Shown: positions 36,076-47,876 of the stretch, one piece after another
How positions within the stretch are numbered: the first letter of the stretch is position 1
Layout: each line of letters starts with the position of its first letter
Source of the DNA: Buxus sempervirens
Taxonomy: Eukaryota; Streptophyta; Magnoliopsida; Buxales; Buxaceae
Assembly (NCBI GenBank): GCA_947561395.2
Contig: OX387185.1
Coordinates: forward strand, 31,290,213 to 31,354,212
DNA length: 64,000 nucleotides
Direction: 5' to 3'
Made by a program: the position numbers and the translations under genes
The notes under the pieces: model-generated
The model's database searches: none
Told to the model about the DNA's origin: nothing
What the model saw: the letters and a program-made list of their open reading frames with translations, nothing else

Positions 36076-39000
36076 ATGGAGAGAGAGAGCATGGATCGTG
36101 ACAAAGCACTTGATGTCAGCCCGATTAGTGAGTATCCTCCCCAAGAAGAAGCGTTCAGGGAAGACTTGATGAGAATGAAACGCCAGCCATCTTTATGTTC
36201 TCCTCCTCATCACAAATTTTGTGAAAATCCCCTTGTCCCCAAACCAATGGTTGCATTGAAGATTGGAGATGGCCTAGTCAAATGGGACACGACACTTGGC
36301 TCTCGTGGAGAAATTCAATATCTTAGCGGATTTTGGGATTGGACAACAGAAGTTTATAATAAACTTCTTAGTGTTGATCGTACCAAGGAGCTTGCACTTG
36401 TAGTTTATCCAGCATCTTTTGATTATGCTCGTCCTGCCAACATGTACCGTGCTCTTTGCGAAGTATGGTGTCCAGCGAAAAATACGTTTGTCACGAGCCG
36501 TGGCGAGATAAGTGTAACGCCCCGGAACCGGGTTACGTAGTAAAAACCGTAACTCGTTCCCCAAGGGTTACTTTTATACACAGGATCGCTATATCAGAGT
36601 AAGGAAAACATGAAATGGCAATCACAAAATCAGAGTCAACTAAAAGTTTCCCCAACTCACCTGAACCAATCATGAACCCGCCTGTATCCTCCTCTCTGAA
36701 ATCTGAAAACAAAACAAAACAAAAGGAATGAGATACGACTATCTCAGCAAGTAGCAATGCATGCTCAAACATATTTAATTTAATTTAATTTCTAAAACAT
36801 GCACAAATAAAATATACTCAATGACTAACCACAAATAAATCGATTAATCTGACTAATCTGGCAAAACAATATCAAATCACATAATAAGATGGGACTCGTG
36901 AAATTTGACCGCTTTGTAAGGTTAAGTTCTAGCTCCAAACAGTTCCAGTCCGAGAACCTCTGCCAAATCTGATACCTCTATAAACTGATTCCAATATATC
37001 GTCTCTTGGTGGAAATCACAAGACCTCACCCTCCTCAAGGGTGGAAACGGATATCAATCTAGTCAGAGAACCACTGTCATAACTGCTGCCAATAATAGAC
37101 CTCACCCCCTCATGGGGTGGAAACGAAGCTGCTGCAGCACATCCCTCATGGAAGGCCTCTTTATATAGAGTAAACGCGTAAAATAAATCCCTCTTAGTTC
37201 GCAGCACTTCCCTCATAGAAGGCCTCTCTACATAAAGGAAACGCATGAAGGAAGCTAGACTTTAGCCAAACAAAGTAGACAGACTTCACTTACTAGCTAA
37301 ATTATGGATCCATAACGTGCTATGCCCTAAATAGTTTAAATGATTAAACCAACCATTAAAACAAGGAATTCGATTCAAACCAAAATATTTCAACATGCAA
37401 ACCATTATACAACTGAGTGCAAGCAACATATTCATGGCCACTTAGGGCCAACTTACTCCCTCATGGAGTGTCCCAAAATATTTCTCATGAAAATCTCAAA
37501 AATAAACCAAGTGCCTTAACAATTTAAACACAAAATCCATTTTATCCAAAACTGTCCAGATTTGCTAAAAAAATTAACTCAAGTCAAATCAAAATAATGC
37601 TCAAGCAAATGGAGTCATTAAAACTACCAAATTCAGCTCAACAATCCACTAGAATTCTCAACAATGGAAATCTCGATAATTTGACACAACTGGTAAAAGT
37701 ACTCTATAAATTAACCAAAATTAGAAACCAGAAATATTTTGAAGAAAACATAACCAATTTCTAATCAGGTCACAAATAGAGAACAGAAAATTTAATAATA
37801 TTATAATCAGGTCAAGAACTCTCCGATTAGCAAAATTTCTTTTACATATTTCCAACATAATCTCTCCTTCAAATTTATGGTCAAATTTACTTTTCGTAGG
37901 GTTCTATTAGTTTTGGAAACCTTGTTTAGAACTTGAACAAATCAATTTAAGCAACTAGGAGAATGGACATAATCTGAAATATTAAAAAGTATAAAGGTTT
38001 ACTTAAATTCCAGATCTGCCACATATGCATTAGTACTATTCAATCCCCAAAACTGAATCAATTTTACACCAAATCCTCTAAAATATTGTTAGTTAGTTTC
38101 CTCACTCACCCTATTACGTCACCTAATAACAGTTTCTACAAAACTACTATGGTTAGAAAATTATGTCCAAACAAACTAGACTTTCCAGAAAAATTTGTGC
38201 AGATAGGTGCACAATAAAAATGTATTTTAAATTACCAAACAGTGAACTTATATTAAATATATATTTTTAAATGAATCTAGACCCAAAACCCTACAATTCT
38301 CATGAAGACCATCTTACACAAATCCATCGTTTGATACCTACAAAAATTCACTTTTGTGAAAAAGTGGGTGCAGTCCCAAAACAGACATTTCAGCAACCTC
38401 TAAACTTAGAATTCAAAATTCACATGGACTGATCTAAAATTTCTTATTCAAACTTTTTCTAGCTTAATTCTAATCCTCTAACTAGTGTTTTTTGCACAGG
38501 TTTGGATTTAATTGAATTGCTCAAACAATTTATATGAAATATACTCTCCAGTTTAGCCCAAAACAAACATTTCAACAACCTCTAAACTTAAACTCTCCAG
38601 AATGTAAAAATACCTTAAAATCTACCCTATTATTAATCTGGGAATTTTCAGAATATAAAACAAACCTAAATCCATCATAAATTATAATCTATTTATTTTC
38701 TATTGAATTTTAATCATATCTATATCAATTCTGAGTTTTCTGACCTAGTAAGAAACAAATCCCCATAACTCATTCATTTCTTAACAAAATAACATGAAAT
38801 CTGGTTTGTTAGACTTCTAACTCAATACACTAAAATAACCTATAGCAGTTTTGGAAAATTCCTCTTGGTTAATTAATTATAAGTTTTCAAAATCTACTTT
38901 AATTCAAAATCCTGTACAGACCAACAGGTGTAATAATTCAATTAACATTACTAAATCATAGGTGTTTATCCTAGAATATATTTTTCAGTGACAATAGAGA

Positions 39001-42000
39001 AATAATGGAACAACTTTCATTCAGAAACCGAAACCTAAATATATCTCTAAATCAGTCTAAAAATTCCATCTTTCTGAAATTTTCTGCAGAATCTGGGTTT
39101 TAAGTATTTTCCTATCCTTTCAAAGTTCTAACGTGTTCAACTTCAAATTAATGATAAAATTTATCAAAATCCATTTCAAATCATCTTAAAAGTAATTGTG
39201 AAACATAATTCATAATTCATATGGCTCATGAATTCTATCCATCAAGTTATGTCGATCGAATAATCTAAAAACAGATATTTATGCAAGTTGAAGGGCTAAC
39301 TTACTTGTTTTGAGAAATCCACCCCCCCCCCCCTTTCCTCTTCTTCTTTCTTTTTTCTTCTTTCTTCTTTCTTCTTTCTTCTTCTTCAGCTCTACCACGT
39401 TTTCAGCAATCCCCAAAAGTCTAGCTTTCTTTCTCCTCTACGTTTTCAACAATCTAAAGGTTTAATTTCAGCAACCCAAGAGTCTAGACCTAAGAGTTTA
39501 ATTCTCCAGCAGTTTTAGAATCCCAAGGGTCTAACTCTAACTCTCCAGCAATTTTTAGAAACCCAAAGGTCTAACTCTCCAGCAACCTAACCCTTCAACT
39601 TCTTCATGATTTGCTGTTGCACAACTTCACCAAATGCCTACACCAACCCCCTTTTTTTGACCATTGATAATTTGATTTACAATCCTAACCAACAACACAC
39701 TTATATTATTATTTGTTTCCAACTCTATATTTTTTTTTTCATAATATTTATTTAATATTGAAACTAAAATATAACATCACTTACCCTTAATTCATATAAA
39801 CCGAATTTTTCAAAGTTCCCAAATTACCCTTGCTTGACAATCCAACAATAATTTCCAGCAATTTCTCATATCTATTTATTTATAGTTATCCCATCTGGTT
39901 CGACCAAGAGTCCCCGGTTTAAATCCTTGATCTCCTTCCTCTATGAAATTTTAATTAGCCTTAAATTAATTACCAAACTAATAATTTTTAATTTCATTAA
40001 AATTTTGGGATTTTACAATAAGTATCTCTTTGCGGGATATCCATCAAATCACCAGTCTTTCTATCAGCGGCGAATACCATGAAGAAGTTGTCCCTTGCCT
40101 GGATGAATTAAATTCATTACCAAAGTCTTGCTCTTATCTATTCAAGGCATTTGCTTTGATCGCCCTTAAGAAGAATTTTGATCGAGTCAGACATTCAGAT
40201 TGGCTTGAATTTTGGTATCCAAATGCTAAACGCATTCCTAATCCTCGTGTTTCTTTAGATTACAAGGATGCATCTCACGCTTTCTATTTTGACAAGAAGA
40301 CAGGAGAGAGTCATCAATCCAAGAAGATATATCAGACTTCTATTCATATGGATGCCATAGAAAGCAAACAGAAGGAAGGTGTGAACCCAATCTTCCGCTT
40401 GAATTTTCCTGTTGATTCTTCTACTGACGGAGAAGCAAGGATTGTTGCATACTTAGCTTTATGGCTTTGCCAATATGTTCTACCAATTGGAGAGGATTTC
40501 ATCCGTCCCGGAACTTTTAGGATTGCTTCTCAGATGGCTCAGGGAGTCACTTATAGTTTGGTTCCTCCAATTTTGGCCAGCATATACAGAGGACTTTCGA
40601 ATACTTACATTAGTATTCGAAAATATGATAATCTAGGAATAGCATCTTCTCCTTTTCCTGGTCATTTTCTTTATGCATGGATGGGTTTGTATTTTGCACG
40701 TGGAGTATTTGCTGATATTGATGAGGATTGCTGCTGCCCCCTTATCAAACGATTCCGAGGTCCTTTGAATTAATATTTCTTCTTTGAGAGTGAAGCAAAG
40801 CAAGCTAGGGACATCATTTGTGGGACCACGACTAAAAAGGACTTCTTCTAGTATCCTTCTCCATTACACCATCCAAGATCGGGTTTAAGAAATGACATTG
40901 GCAATCGATCGAAGGAGATTATTGAATTCGTGTTCAGCATTCGTCCTGGATTTATCACGCATCGCCGTGGACCAACCCTCACTCTTGAGATGTACAACCC
41001 GCATCGCTTTGCTAGACAACATGGATTTCGCCAAAAGCTTTCAGGAAGTCCTCTCCCTTTCTCTTTAAAAGTTGATGCTTCTTCTTTATTTAGTTTTTGG
41101 TTATCTCTAACCAGGGTTGGTAGTAATGCAGAGTTCCATATCCCTTATCTTTGTGACAACATTGTTGGTCAGTGTGATCTTGATTATTTGGATTGGTGGG
41201 AGAAAATTGTTAACCCCTTTCTGGATGAGGTTAGTGTGAAGACTTTAATGACAGTGAAAAGTCAAGCTTCCGCATTGATGTGCATAGAAGCAAAGTAGAT
41301 CAAGATGCCATGAGAAAGGCCATGAATAAGCCATCATTTTCTTTGAGCCAGAAACGAAGTTCTTCAACTGCTTTTGAAGATCAAAGATATCCTTCCTCTA
41401 AATCACTAAAGATCATTTTGCCAAAGGCAGCTTCAACCCATGCAGAAGTCAGAAAGTTGTCTTCTCCTGATGATCTTGATAATGTTCCACTCAGGACTCG
41501 CATGAGACCTCGAGCAGCATTGGTGAATGATGACAATATCAGGGAGGCAGCAAAGAGAGCACGTCAAAGGGCAATAGAAATAGAACAATCATGTTCCCAC
41601 CTAACTCCTGTTTCAGAAGGCGCTGCCACTCTAGTGGTTTAAACTTGTGCTCCTCAAACAACGGAATTAGATTCGAGTAATGAATCACCTAATCTTTTTG
41701 AAGGTAATCCTTTACTTCCAGTATTTCCTCTTTCCCTTTCTTTTTTTTTTTCTTTTTTTTTTATAACTCTTTTTCTTTCTTTTTTTTTTTCAGATTTCCC
41801 ACAGGTACCAAGTGATGCATTTTTGGAGCATCTTTCAGGTCTAAATTTTATTGATGGAGACAAGACAGCTGTAGATCTTACTGATGCATTGGATGATGCA
41901 AGTCTTGACATTCCCATATGTGATGGTATCAGAGATGTTAGTACTCTTGGAGGTGGTGTCTTAGCTCCTGAGAAAGAGGATAATGGTGAGGAGGTCAACT

Positions 42001-42716
42001 CAAGATGTGACTCGGATACTTCAAGAAAGCCGAGACCTGCTACATCTATTTCTCAAGAAGTAATTGGGAAGTCTAATCCCAATCCATTGTCCTTAGCCAA
42101 AGCTCTTAGCCTTGATGCATTGCAAGCTTTTCTTAGATCACAATTTTATTGTGCGCTTGGTGATGGTCTTTCTAATATAAAGTCTTGGTATGACACCCAT
42201 TTTCCTGTGATTGAAGAAGCTCTTTGCACTGTCTTTCATGTAGATAGTACCCTTCTCATCCAGGAAATAAATTCTATTTTGATTCAGATAGATGAATACT
42301 TCTCTCGTCGCGAGACAAGCCTTGCAGCCCTAACCCCAGAGGAGAAGGAAAAGAAGTTGGTATCATTTGATGGCTTAATAAAGGAATATGGAAACAAGAA
42401 GGCATCCTTAGCCCAAGAATTTTCAGGGATTACATTGAAATTGGCTGCTTTGAAGAAAAGAGAATTTGAGCTTAAAGCTGAATTACAACGTCTTCTTTCA
42501 GAAAGTGATGAGTTAGTCTCAAAGCAGAACCTCTTAATCAATGAAGAACAAAAGATTGAAGAGGCTATCTCTTTTGCAATAGAGAGCCGCACTGGGATAG
42601 AACAAGCTCCTATCAGAGATGAAACAGAAGTAGCAGCCATTGATCAGATGCAAGCAGATTTGACATGTGCTGTCATGGACTTGGCCAAAGCAAGATGGCT
42701 CAAGGAGGATCCCTAG
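36076..42716 (+). pseudogene. Antisense plant mobile domain (PMD) ORF of the Tat element, with intron and coiled-coil tail
   Basis: This plus-strand gene lies opposite gag-pol, between integrase and 3' LTR. Part 1 (36076-36512) contains FDYARPANMYRALCEVWCPA and KNTFVTSRGEIS. Part 2 resumes after the nested LTR at 40023 with ISLRDIHQITSLSISGEYHE. It continues with DGEARIVAYLALWLCQYVLP and FRIASQMAQGVTYSLVPPIL, all hallmarks of PMD (MAIN/MAIL-type, 'aminotransferase-like') proteins. In-frame stops at about 40771 and 40849, a frameshift near 41280 and a TAA at 41640 damage it. A GT-AG intron (41704-41793, T-rich, TTTCAG acceptor) joins in phase to a C-terminal exon ending at 42716. That exon is a Glu/Lys/Leu-rich predicted coiled coil (about 42290-42700). 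The start could be the second Met (MDRDKALDVS). Confidence 0.85.
36513..40017 (-). mobile_element. Solo-LTR-like insertion inside the PMD ORF
   Basis: The 3505-bp unit starts TGTAACGCCCCGGAACC and ends GGGATTTTACA, with perfect 5-bp duplication ATAAG (36508-36512 and 40018-40022). Removing it restores the PMD reading frame exactly (RGEIS-ISLRD). It has the stem-loop GAGATACGACTATCTC (about 36730) and a minisatellite of CCTCATGGAAGG / CTCAAGGGTGGAAAC units (37020-37240), in the same order as the other copies but minus-oriented. There is no GCGCTCACC array. A 12-C run lies near 39321. No coding sequence. Confidence 0.85.
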
Positions 42717-43042
42717 CTTGTAATTTTAGGAATTTTTTTTTCTTCTCTTTTTTTTTTATGAGAATTTGAATGCCAAGAAACACATTTTTTATTTATTTAT
42801 ATGACTGAACCTCTTGCAGGCTGCCTACGTACCCAAACAGGGATCAAGTCAAACGTAGTTCCATTTTTTTTTGTGCCTTTCACAGTTTAAACTCTTGCGG
42901 GCCAGGAGTATTTTACAATGTAGATGTTAAGAATAACTTTAGATAGTTTAAGCTCGTATCCGGGAGCTTTGCAGACAATTTAGGCTCTTATCAAGGGGCA
43001 TTGTAGACAGTTTAAGCTCGTACCCAGGAGCATTGCTTTCTT
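42717..43042. other. Convergent spacer between PMD ORF and integrase 3' ends
   Basis: About 325 bp separate the two converging coding regions. It holds an imperfect tandem repeat (42880-43035) of a unit like AGTTTAAGCTCGTATCCGGG. It could hold transcript ends for both directions. Confidence 0.5.
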
Positions 43043-44735
43043 TCATGAATAGTACCGCTTCAGAAATTTGCCATTTATCAGGCCAACTCTCAAGCCACCT
43101 TGACTGAGAAACTTGTAGGTGCCATTTGTGTTAACTTCCTGAACAGTGTACGGACCTTCCCACTTTGATGCAAATTTCCCACCAGTTTTATGAGTAATGA
43201 CTATGGGTCTTCTTACAGCAAGTACCAAATCCCCTTTTTGAAAAGACCGAGGCTGGACCTTTTTATTGAAAGCTTTAGACAAATGGGCTTGGTAACACTC
43301 TAAACGTTGTTGTGCTTCCAGTCTTTTCTCGTCTAATGCATCTAATTCTTCAAGTCGCAGTCGAGCATTTTCTTCATTTGTGAGACCTTCTTGAATGGCA
43401 ATTCTTAGAGAAGGAATTTGGCACTCCAAAGGAAGAACGGCTTCTACACCATAAACGAGAGAATAAGGTGTTGCTTGAGTTGGAGTCTGGTGTGTTGTAC
43501 GGTAAACCCATAATGCTTCTCCTACTCTTTCATGCCAGTCTCTCTTTGTCTTTGAGACAACTTTTTTCAGCATGTTGCAAAGAGTCTTGTTGAATGCTTC
43601 AGCTTGACCATTTGCAACAGCATAATACATTGAAGAATTTCGTCGCTTTATCCCAAACTTCTTACAAAATTGATCCATGGCATTGTTGTAGAAAGCCTTT
43701 CCATTATCAGTGACAATATACCAAGGTATACCATACCGGTAAATTATATGATACTTGATAAAGCTGATCACAGTCTCCTTGTTAACTTTTTTGAATGGAA
43801 TCGCCTCCGACCACTTGGAAAAGTAATCAGTTGCAGCTAGAATGAATTGATGGCCAGCAGACGATTTTGGTGAGATAGACCCGATCACATCAAGACCCCA
43901 TGCTTCGAATGGCCAGGATGCTACGGTCGGATGCAATTGAAGTTGGCATGGATTTGGCATGCCTGGCATTTCTTGGCATATTCCATACAGTCTTGAACCA
44001 TGGTAAGCCAATAATACCCCATCCTCTTTATACGAAAATGAAGCTTAGGGCCTGCTTGATGAGCACCACAAGTCCCAGAATGTGCTTCTTCCAGAGCTTG
44101 GACCGCTTCCTCTTCTCCTAAACATCGTAGAAGCATGCCGTCAAAAGACCGACGATAAAGTGTATTCTTGTAATACAAAAATCGAGGCCCTCGCCGACGG
44201 ACTTCTGTTCTTCGCCTAGGATCATCTGGCAATTTTCCGTTTTGCAAATAGTCAATAAAAGGTTGTCGCCAATCCTCCACATCAATTTCAAGCACACCTG
44301 TGTAATTAGCTTCTTCATCATCTGTTGGTGATAAGGGAGGCAAGACCCATCCATGGCAAACCGGCACATGCATGCTTTCATAATCAACTTCAGTTAGTAC
44401 TGCAGCAAGATTGGCTAATGCGTCAACCAATTTATTCTCTCTTTGGGGTATGTGTCCAATGACTATATCCTCAAAGCGTCCCATAAGTTGAATTGCATTT
44501 TGGTAATACGGGACTAAATCAGGGTTCCGGACTTCGTACTCATTTAAGAGTTGATTAATAATCAATTTTGAATCCCCTTGGATGTCCAATTGACTAAGCT
44601 GCATTTCAAGAGCCATCTCCAAGCTAATGATTAAAGCTTGATATTCCGCAACATTATTGAGCATGGTTCCATCAAGGTAAAAGAGAATGGTAAAACTTCA
44701 TTTTGGGGTGTAACATATAGTACCCCTGCTCCTGC
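43043..44735 (-). pseudogene. Tat pol C-terminal part: second RNase H and integrase
   Basis: Minus strand. The second RNase H, characteristic of the Tat lineage, reads NNVAEYQALIISLEMALEMQ, LDIQGDSKLIINQLLNEYEV and IGHIPQRENKLVDALANLAA (about 44660-44390), with catalytic Glu and Asp. The integrase zinc finger follows (EEAHSGTCGAH, then KKCQACQIH, about 44090-43940). A frameshift near 43935 leads to the catalytic core: WGLDVIGSISPKS (Asp), YIVTDNGKAFYN (Asp), AVANGQAEAFNKT (Glu). A C-terminal module (FQKGDLVLAVRRP, GKFASKWEGPYTV) ends with a stop at 43043. The start of this RNase H is in another frame next to the nested LTR at 44736. No chromodomain, as expected for Tat. Confidence 0.9.
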
Positions 44736-45844
44736 TGTGTGCATGCTCGCACGGGTCGGCACGCCTCCCAAAGGGTAATTCGGGAATGTTGGAGTCGCCA
44801 CCGCCTGATGGGGTGCAGGCGAACACCTGGGTGCCTAAGTTCTTCTACTAAGGCTTGGTCTGCGGCTTGAGATTCTAAGTAGGTTCTCGGTTGCGGGTCT
44901 AGGGAAGTCCGTAGACACCCCAGTCCACCCCGTCAAATGACGAGTCCCACAAGTTTCCCTGGTTTGAGTCAACTCTGGTCTCTCACTCACCCGATTCCTA
45001 TTCCAGCATGTAATTTTGATTAAGTCTAGCGGGACCACCAAAGTGGTGTGGGTCCCTTTATTTGGTTTTATCTTTCTTAGTTTAAAGTGGTGTGAGTTTG
45101 ATTGGGCGGGCCCCGTTGGAAGGCCCGCGGATTCCTTGGTGGGCTTGGTTGAGCCCACGTGTCCCTTGGTGGGCCTCGGTCTAAACCTGAGAGACCCTTT
45201 GGGCTTTGGTTCAAGTGAATTGATTTTACTTTGAAGTTCCGTTTGGTTATTTAAGTGATTTCTATGCACAAGTGGGCCGGGACTGTTTGTGGGCCCTTGA
45301 GTGGGCCCCACAGTTGTTTGCCAAATGATTTGAGATTTATCTTGCTTAAGTTTCCAAAGTGGGTCAGGATTTGGGCTTGGGGCCCTTTACCTGGGCTTGG
45401 GCTTGAAAGCCCAAGACTTCCTGAGTTAGGGTTTTGAAACCCTAACCTTAGTTGGTTAATGGGCTTGGTGGGCCCGATAGGCCCTGCCCTTGGTATCGGC
45501 CAAACCACGACCAAATTTAAGCATGCATGCCCTGCATAGGGCTTGGGTGGGCCTCAAGTGGTCCGGCCCGCCCAGTTCCTTTGATTATCTTATTTAAGCA
45601 CGATTCAATGGTTCGGGCTGGGTGGGCCCCGTTGGAGGGCCCACTGGAAATCAAGTCAGACCGGGTGGTCTGGGTCCCATGTTGGGTTCCCGGGTGACCC
45701 GGAAACCCTATTGGCATATTTGGTTCGGTTTGAGAATGTCACCCCACAGTCAAAAATCATGAAATACACAAAATATACGAAAATCACATACACTGGGTCC
45801 AAGGGGTATTTTCGGAATTTAAAAAATATAGGCCATTCGGCCTT

Positions 45845-46280
45845 AAAAGGGTAGGCGCCGACCTCCGGGCGCTAGGCGCGAGGTCAGTGCGAAGTGGGCG
45901 GACCGAAAACAGCGAAAAAACACCCAAAAACGAGGTGGGCGCACCCAAAATGAGGTGGGCGCGAGGTGGGCGCGAGCTGAGCGCGAGATGAGCGCATCCA
46001 AATTTAGGTGGGCGCGAGGTGAGCGCGAGGTGAGCGCATCCAATTTTAGGTGAGCGCGAGGTGAGCGCATCCAATTTTAGGTGAGCGCGAGGTGAGCGCA
46101 TCCAATTTTAGGTGAGCGCGAGGTGAGCGCGAGATAAGCGCATCCAAATTTAGGTGGGCGCGAGGTGAGCGCGAGGTGAGCACGAGGTGAGCGCGAGGTG
46201 AGCACGAGGTGAGCGCGAGGTGAGCGGACCCAAGCTAGGTGAGCGCGAGCTCAGCACGAGGTGAGCGTGAGCTCAGCGCA
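45845..46280. repeat. CpG-rich tandem array (GAGGTGAGCGC-type)
   Basis: About 435 bp composed of 10-11 bp units such as GAGGTGAGCGC, grouped at times into longer units ending GCATCCAATTTTAG. Related arrays lie at 30850-31115 and 57865-58135. Not a CRISPR: the units are contiguous and have no unique spacers. Confidence 0.85.
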
Positions 46281-47309
46281 GACCCTGACTCTCTGTTTTT
46301 TCTCTCCAAACTCCATTTCCGACTGGTTTTAAGCTCTGTAACTGGTTTCTGGGGATCCTTAGAACCCCAGCAGACCTCTAACATACTTGGAAATTAATCT
46401 AACCTAAGTTGTGAGGATCAAACCTCTTTGCAAACCTACAAATCCGAACACCCAAACATTACAGAACATGCATAAAACTTTGAAAACAAAACACTAACTA
46501 ACAAAACACGATTAAGGAAGAAGGGAAAGGGGGGTTTTATCGGGATACAAGAGAGGTGCGATCACAGGGAACATGCTCCCTTCGAATTCGAATCAAACAA
46601 ACAATGACAAACAAGATATCAGAGATGCATGGGAAGCCTGATTTATATATATATTGAACAAAAGAAAATGGAGAGCTCACCTTGGTTCCAGGTCTTTGTA
46701 GAGTAGGCCGGAGGGTTCCTTGGAGCCAACGAGCTGCAGCAGGAGCCTCCTTCTCACACCAAGAGCAAGATCAACTTCGGGTTTGACGAGGAAGAAGGGG
46801 AAGAAAGGAATGGCCAAGAGTGTGGTTTCTTTGGGGAAGATGGTAGCCCAGACTACCTTCGAGTGCCGAGGGACAACAAAATGTCCAACCCCTAAGAAAT
46901 GCCGAACCCAAAAAATGCAGAACCTAAAAAATGCAGAACCTCCAACAATCCGAACCCCCTGCAATGAAGGGGGTTGTGGCTTTTACAGAAGGAGAAATGG
47001 GCATCCGCCCACTTCGGCGCCTAGCTCCTGTCGCTCGGCACGAGCGACATAATGATTAAATCATTAAATGCCGCTGCGGGTTTGTCTTAAAAATCTGAAA
47101 ATTAGGATATGGTCCCTGGGATATTTAGGTTTAATATTATTTTATTCAGATATTTTCAGATACTTTCAGATTGGTCCCTGGGATATTTTGAATGTTTAGA
47201 TATTTACGGATTTGATCCCTGAGATATTTTCCTACGCAACTCGCCACGTGTGCAGCTTTTTGCCACGTGCGCAGTTTGCTGGTTTTGTTGCTCGGGAATT
47301 TCGTCAGCT

Positions 47310-47740
47310 CATATCTTCTTCATCCGGGCTTCGATCTGGGCAAACTCAGTTGCGTTAGAATCGTATCGGAGCCCTCTATCCAATGGCATGGGGGTAAGCA
47401 CCTGGATCGGATTTTAGCAGAAAGTCAACTTTTGGCTTCGCCCAAGTTTGACTGCCTGCAGAACCTTCATCCGGACTCCGATTCCTGCAAACTCAGTTGC
47501 GCTGGAATCGTGTCGGGATCCTCTATCCAATGATATAAAGCGAGGCCTCTGGATCGGATTTTGGTAGAAAGTCAACTTTTGGCTTCGCCCAAGTTTGACC
47601 GCCCGCAGAACCTTCATCCGGACTCCGATTCCTGCAAACTCAGTTGCGTTGGAATCATGTCGAGATTCTCTATCCAATGATATAAAGCAAGGTGGCCAAA
47701 TATCACTTAATCAAAAAGTCAACTTTTTGTCCCCTCGGGG
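47310..47740. repeat. Three-copy tandem repeat, period about 147 bp
   Basis: The block CTTCATCCGGACTCCGATTC begins at about 47464 and again at 47611, with a more divergent first copy from about 47317. Each copy includes AAAGTCAACTTTTGGCTTCG. Last copy truncated. Confidence 0.75.
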
Positions 47741-47876
47741 TTTGACTTTCTGCTAGGGTTTTGAGCTGTTTTTCTGTCTTTTAGCATATTTTTTGTTTTC
47801 TTATTTTCTTTTCTTTTCTTTTCTTTTCTTTTTTTTTCTTTTTTGGTTTGATCAAAATTTGGGTGCTTACACCTGC

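Larger units (their letters stand above)
44736..47871 (-). mobile_element. Ogre-like solo LTR nested in Tat pol
   Basis: The 3136-bp insertion is flanked by perfect 5-bp repeats CCTGC (44731-44735 and 47872-47876). In minus orientation it starts TGTAAGCACCCAAATTTTG and ends CATGCACACA. A GGTGGCGACTCC block near 44800 and a start similar to TGTAGACACCCC of the outer LTR point to an Ogre-like (Tat) LTR. It contains the CpG-rich array (45845-46280) and a 147-bp tandem repeat (47310-47740). No pol or gag domain. The short ORFs in it are Pro/Ser/Arg-rich translations of repeats. Confidence 0.8.

Noticed and set aside
35650..36144. 164-codon minus-strand frame rich in Ser/Leu/Pro
   Set aside because: It translates the purine-rich leader of the PMD ORF in reverse; low complexity, no homology.
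45845..46280. Possible CRISPR-like or satellite array
   Set aside because: Units of 10-11 bp are contiguous with no unique spacers, and it lies within a plant LTR. It is a CpG-rich tandem repeat.
45016..47677. Several 60-158 codon frames in the Ogre-like LTR
   Set aside because: They are Arg/Pro/Ser-rich translations of GC-rich and tandem-repeat DNA within a non-coding LTR.
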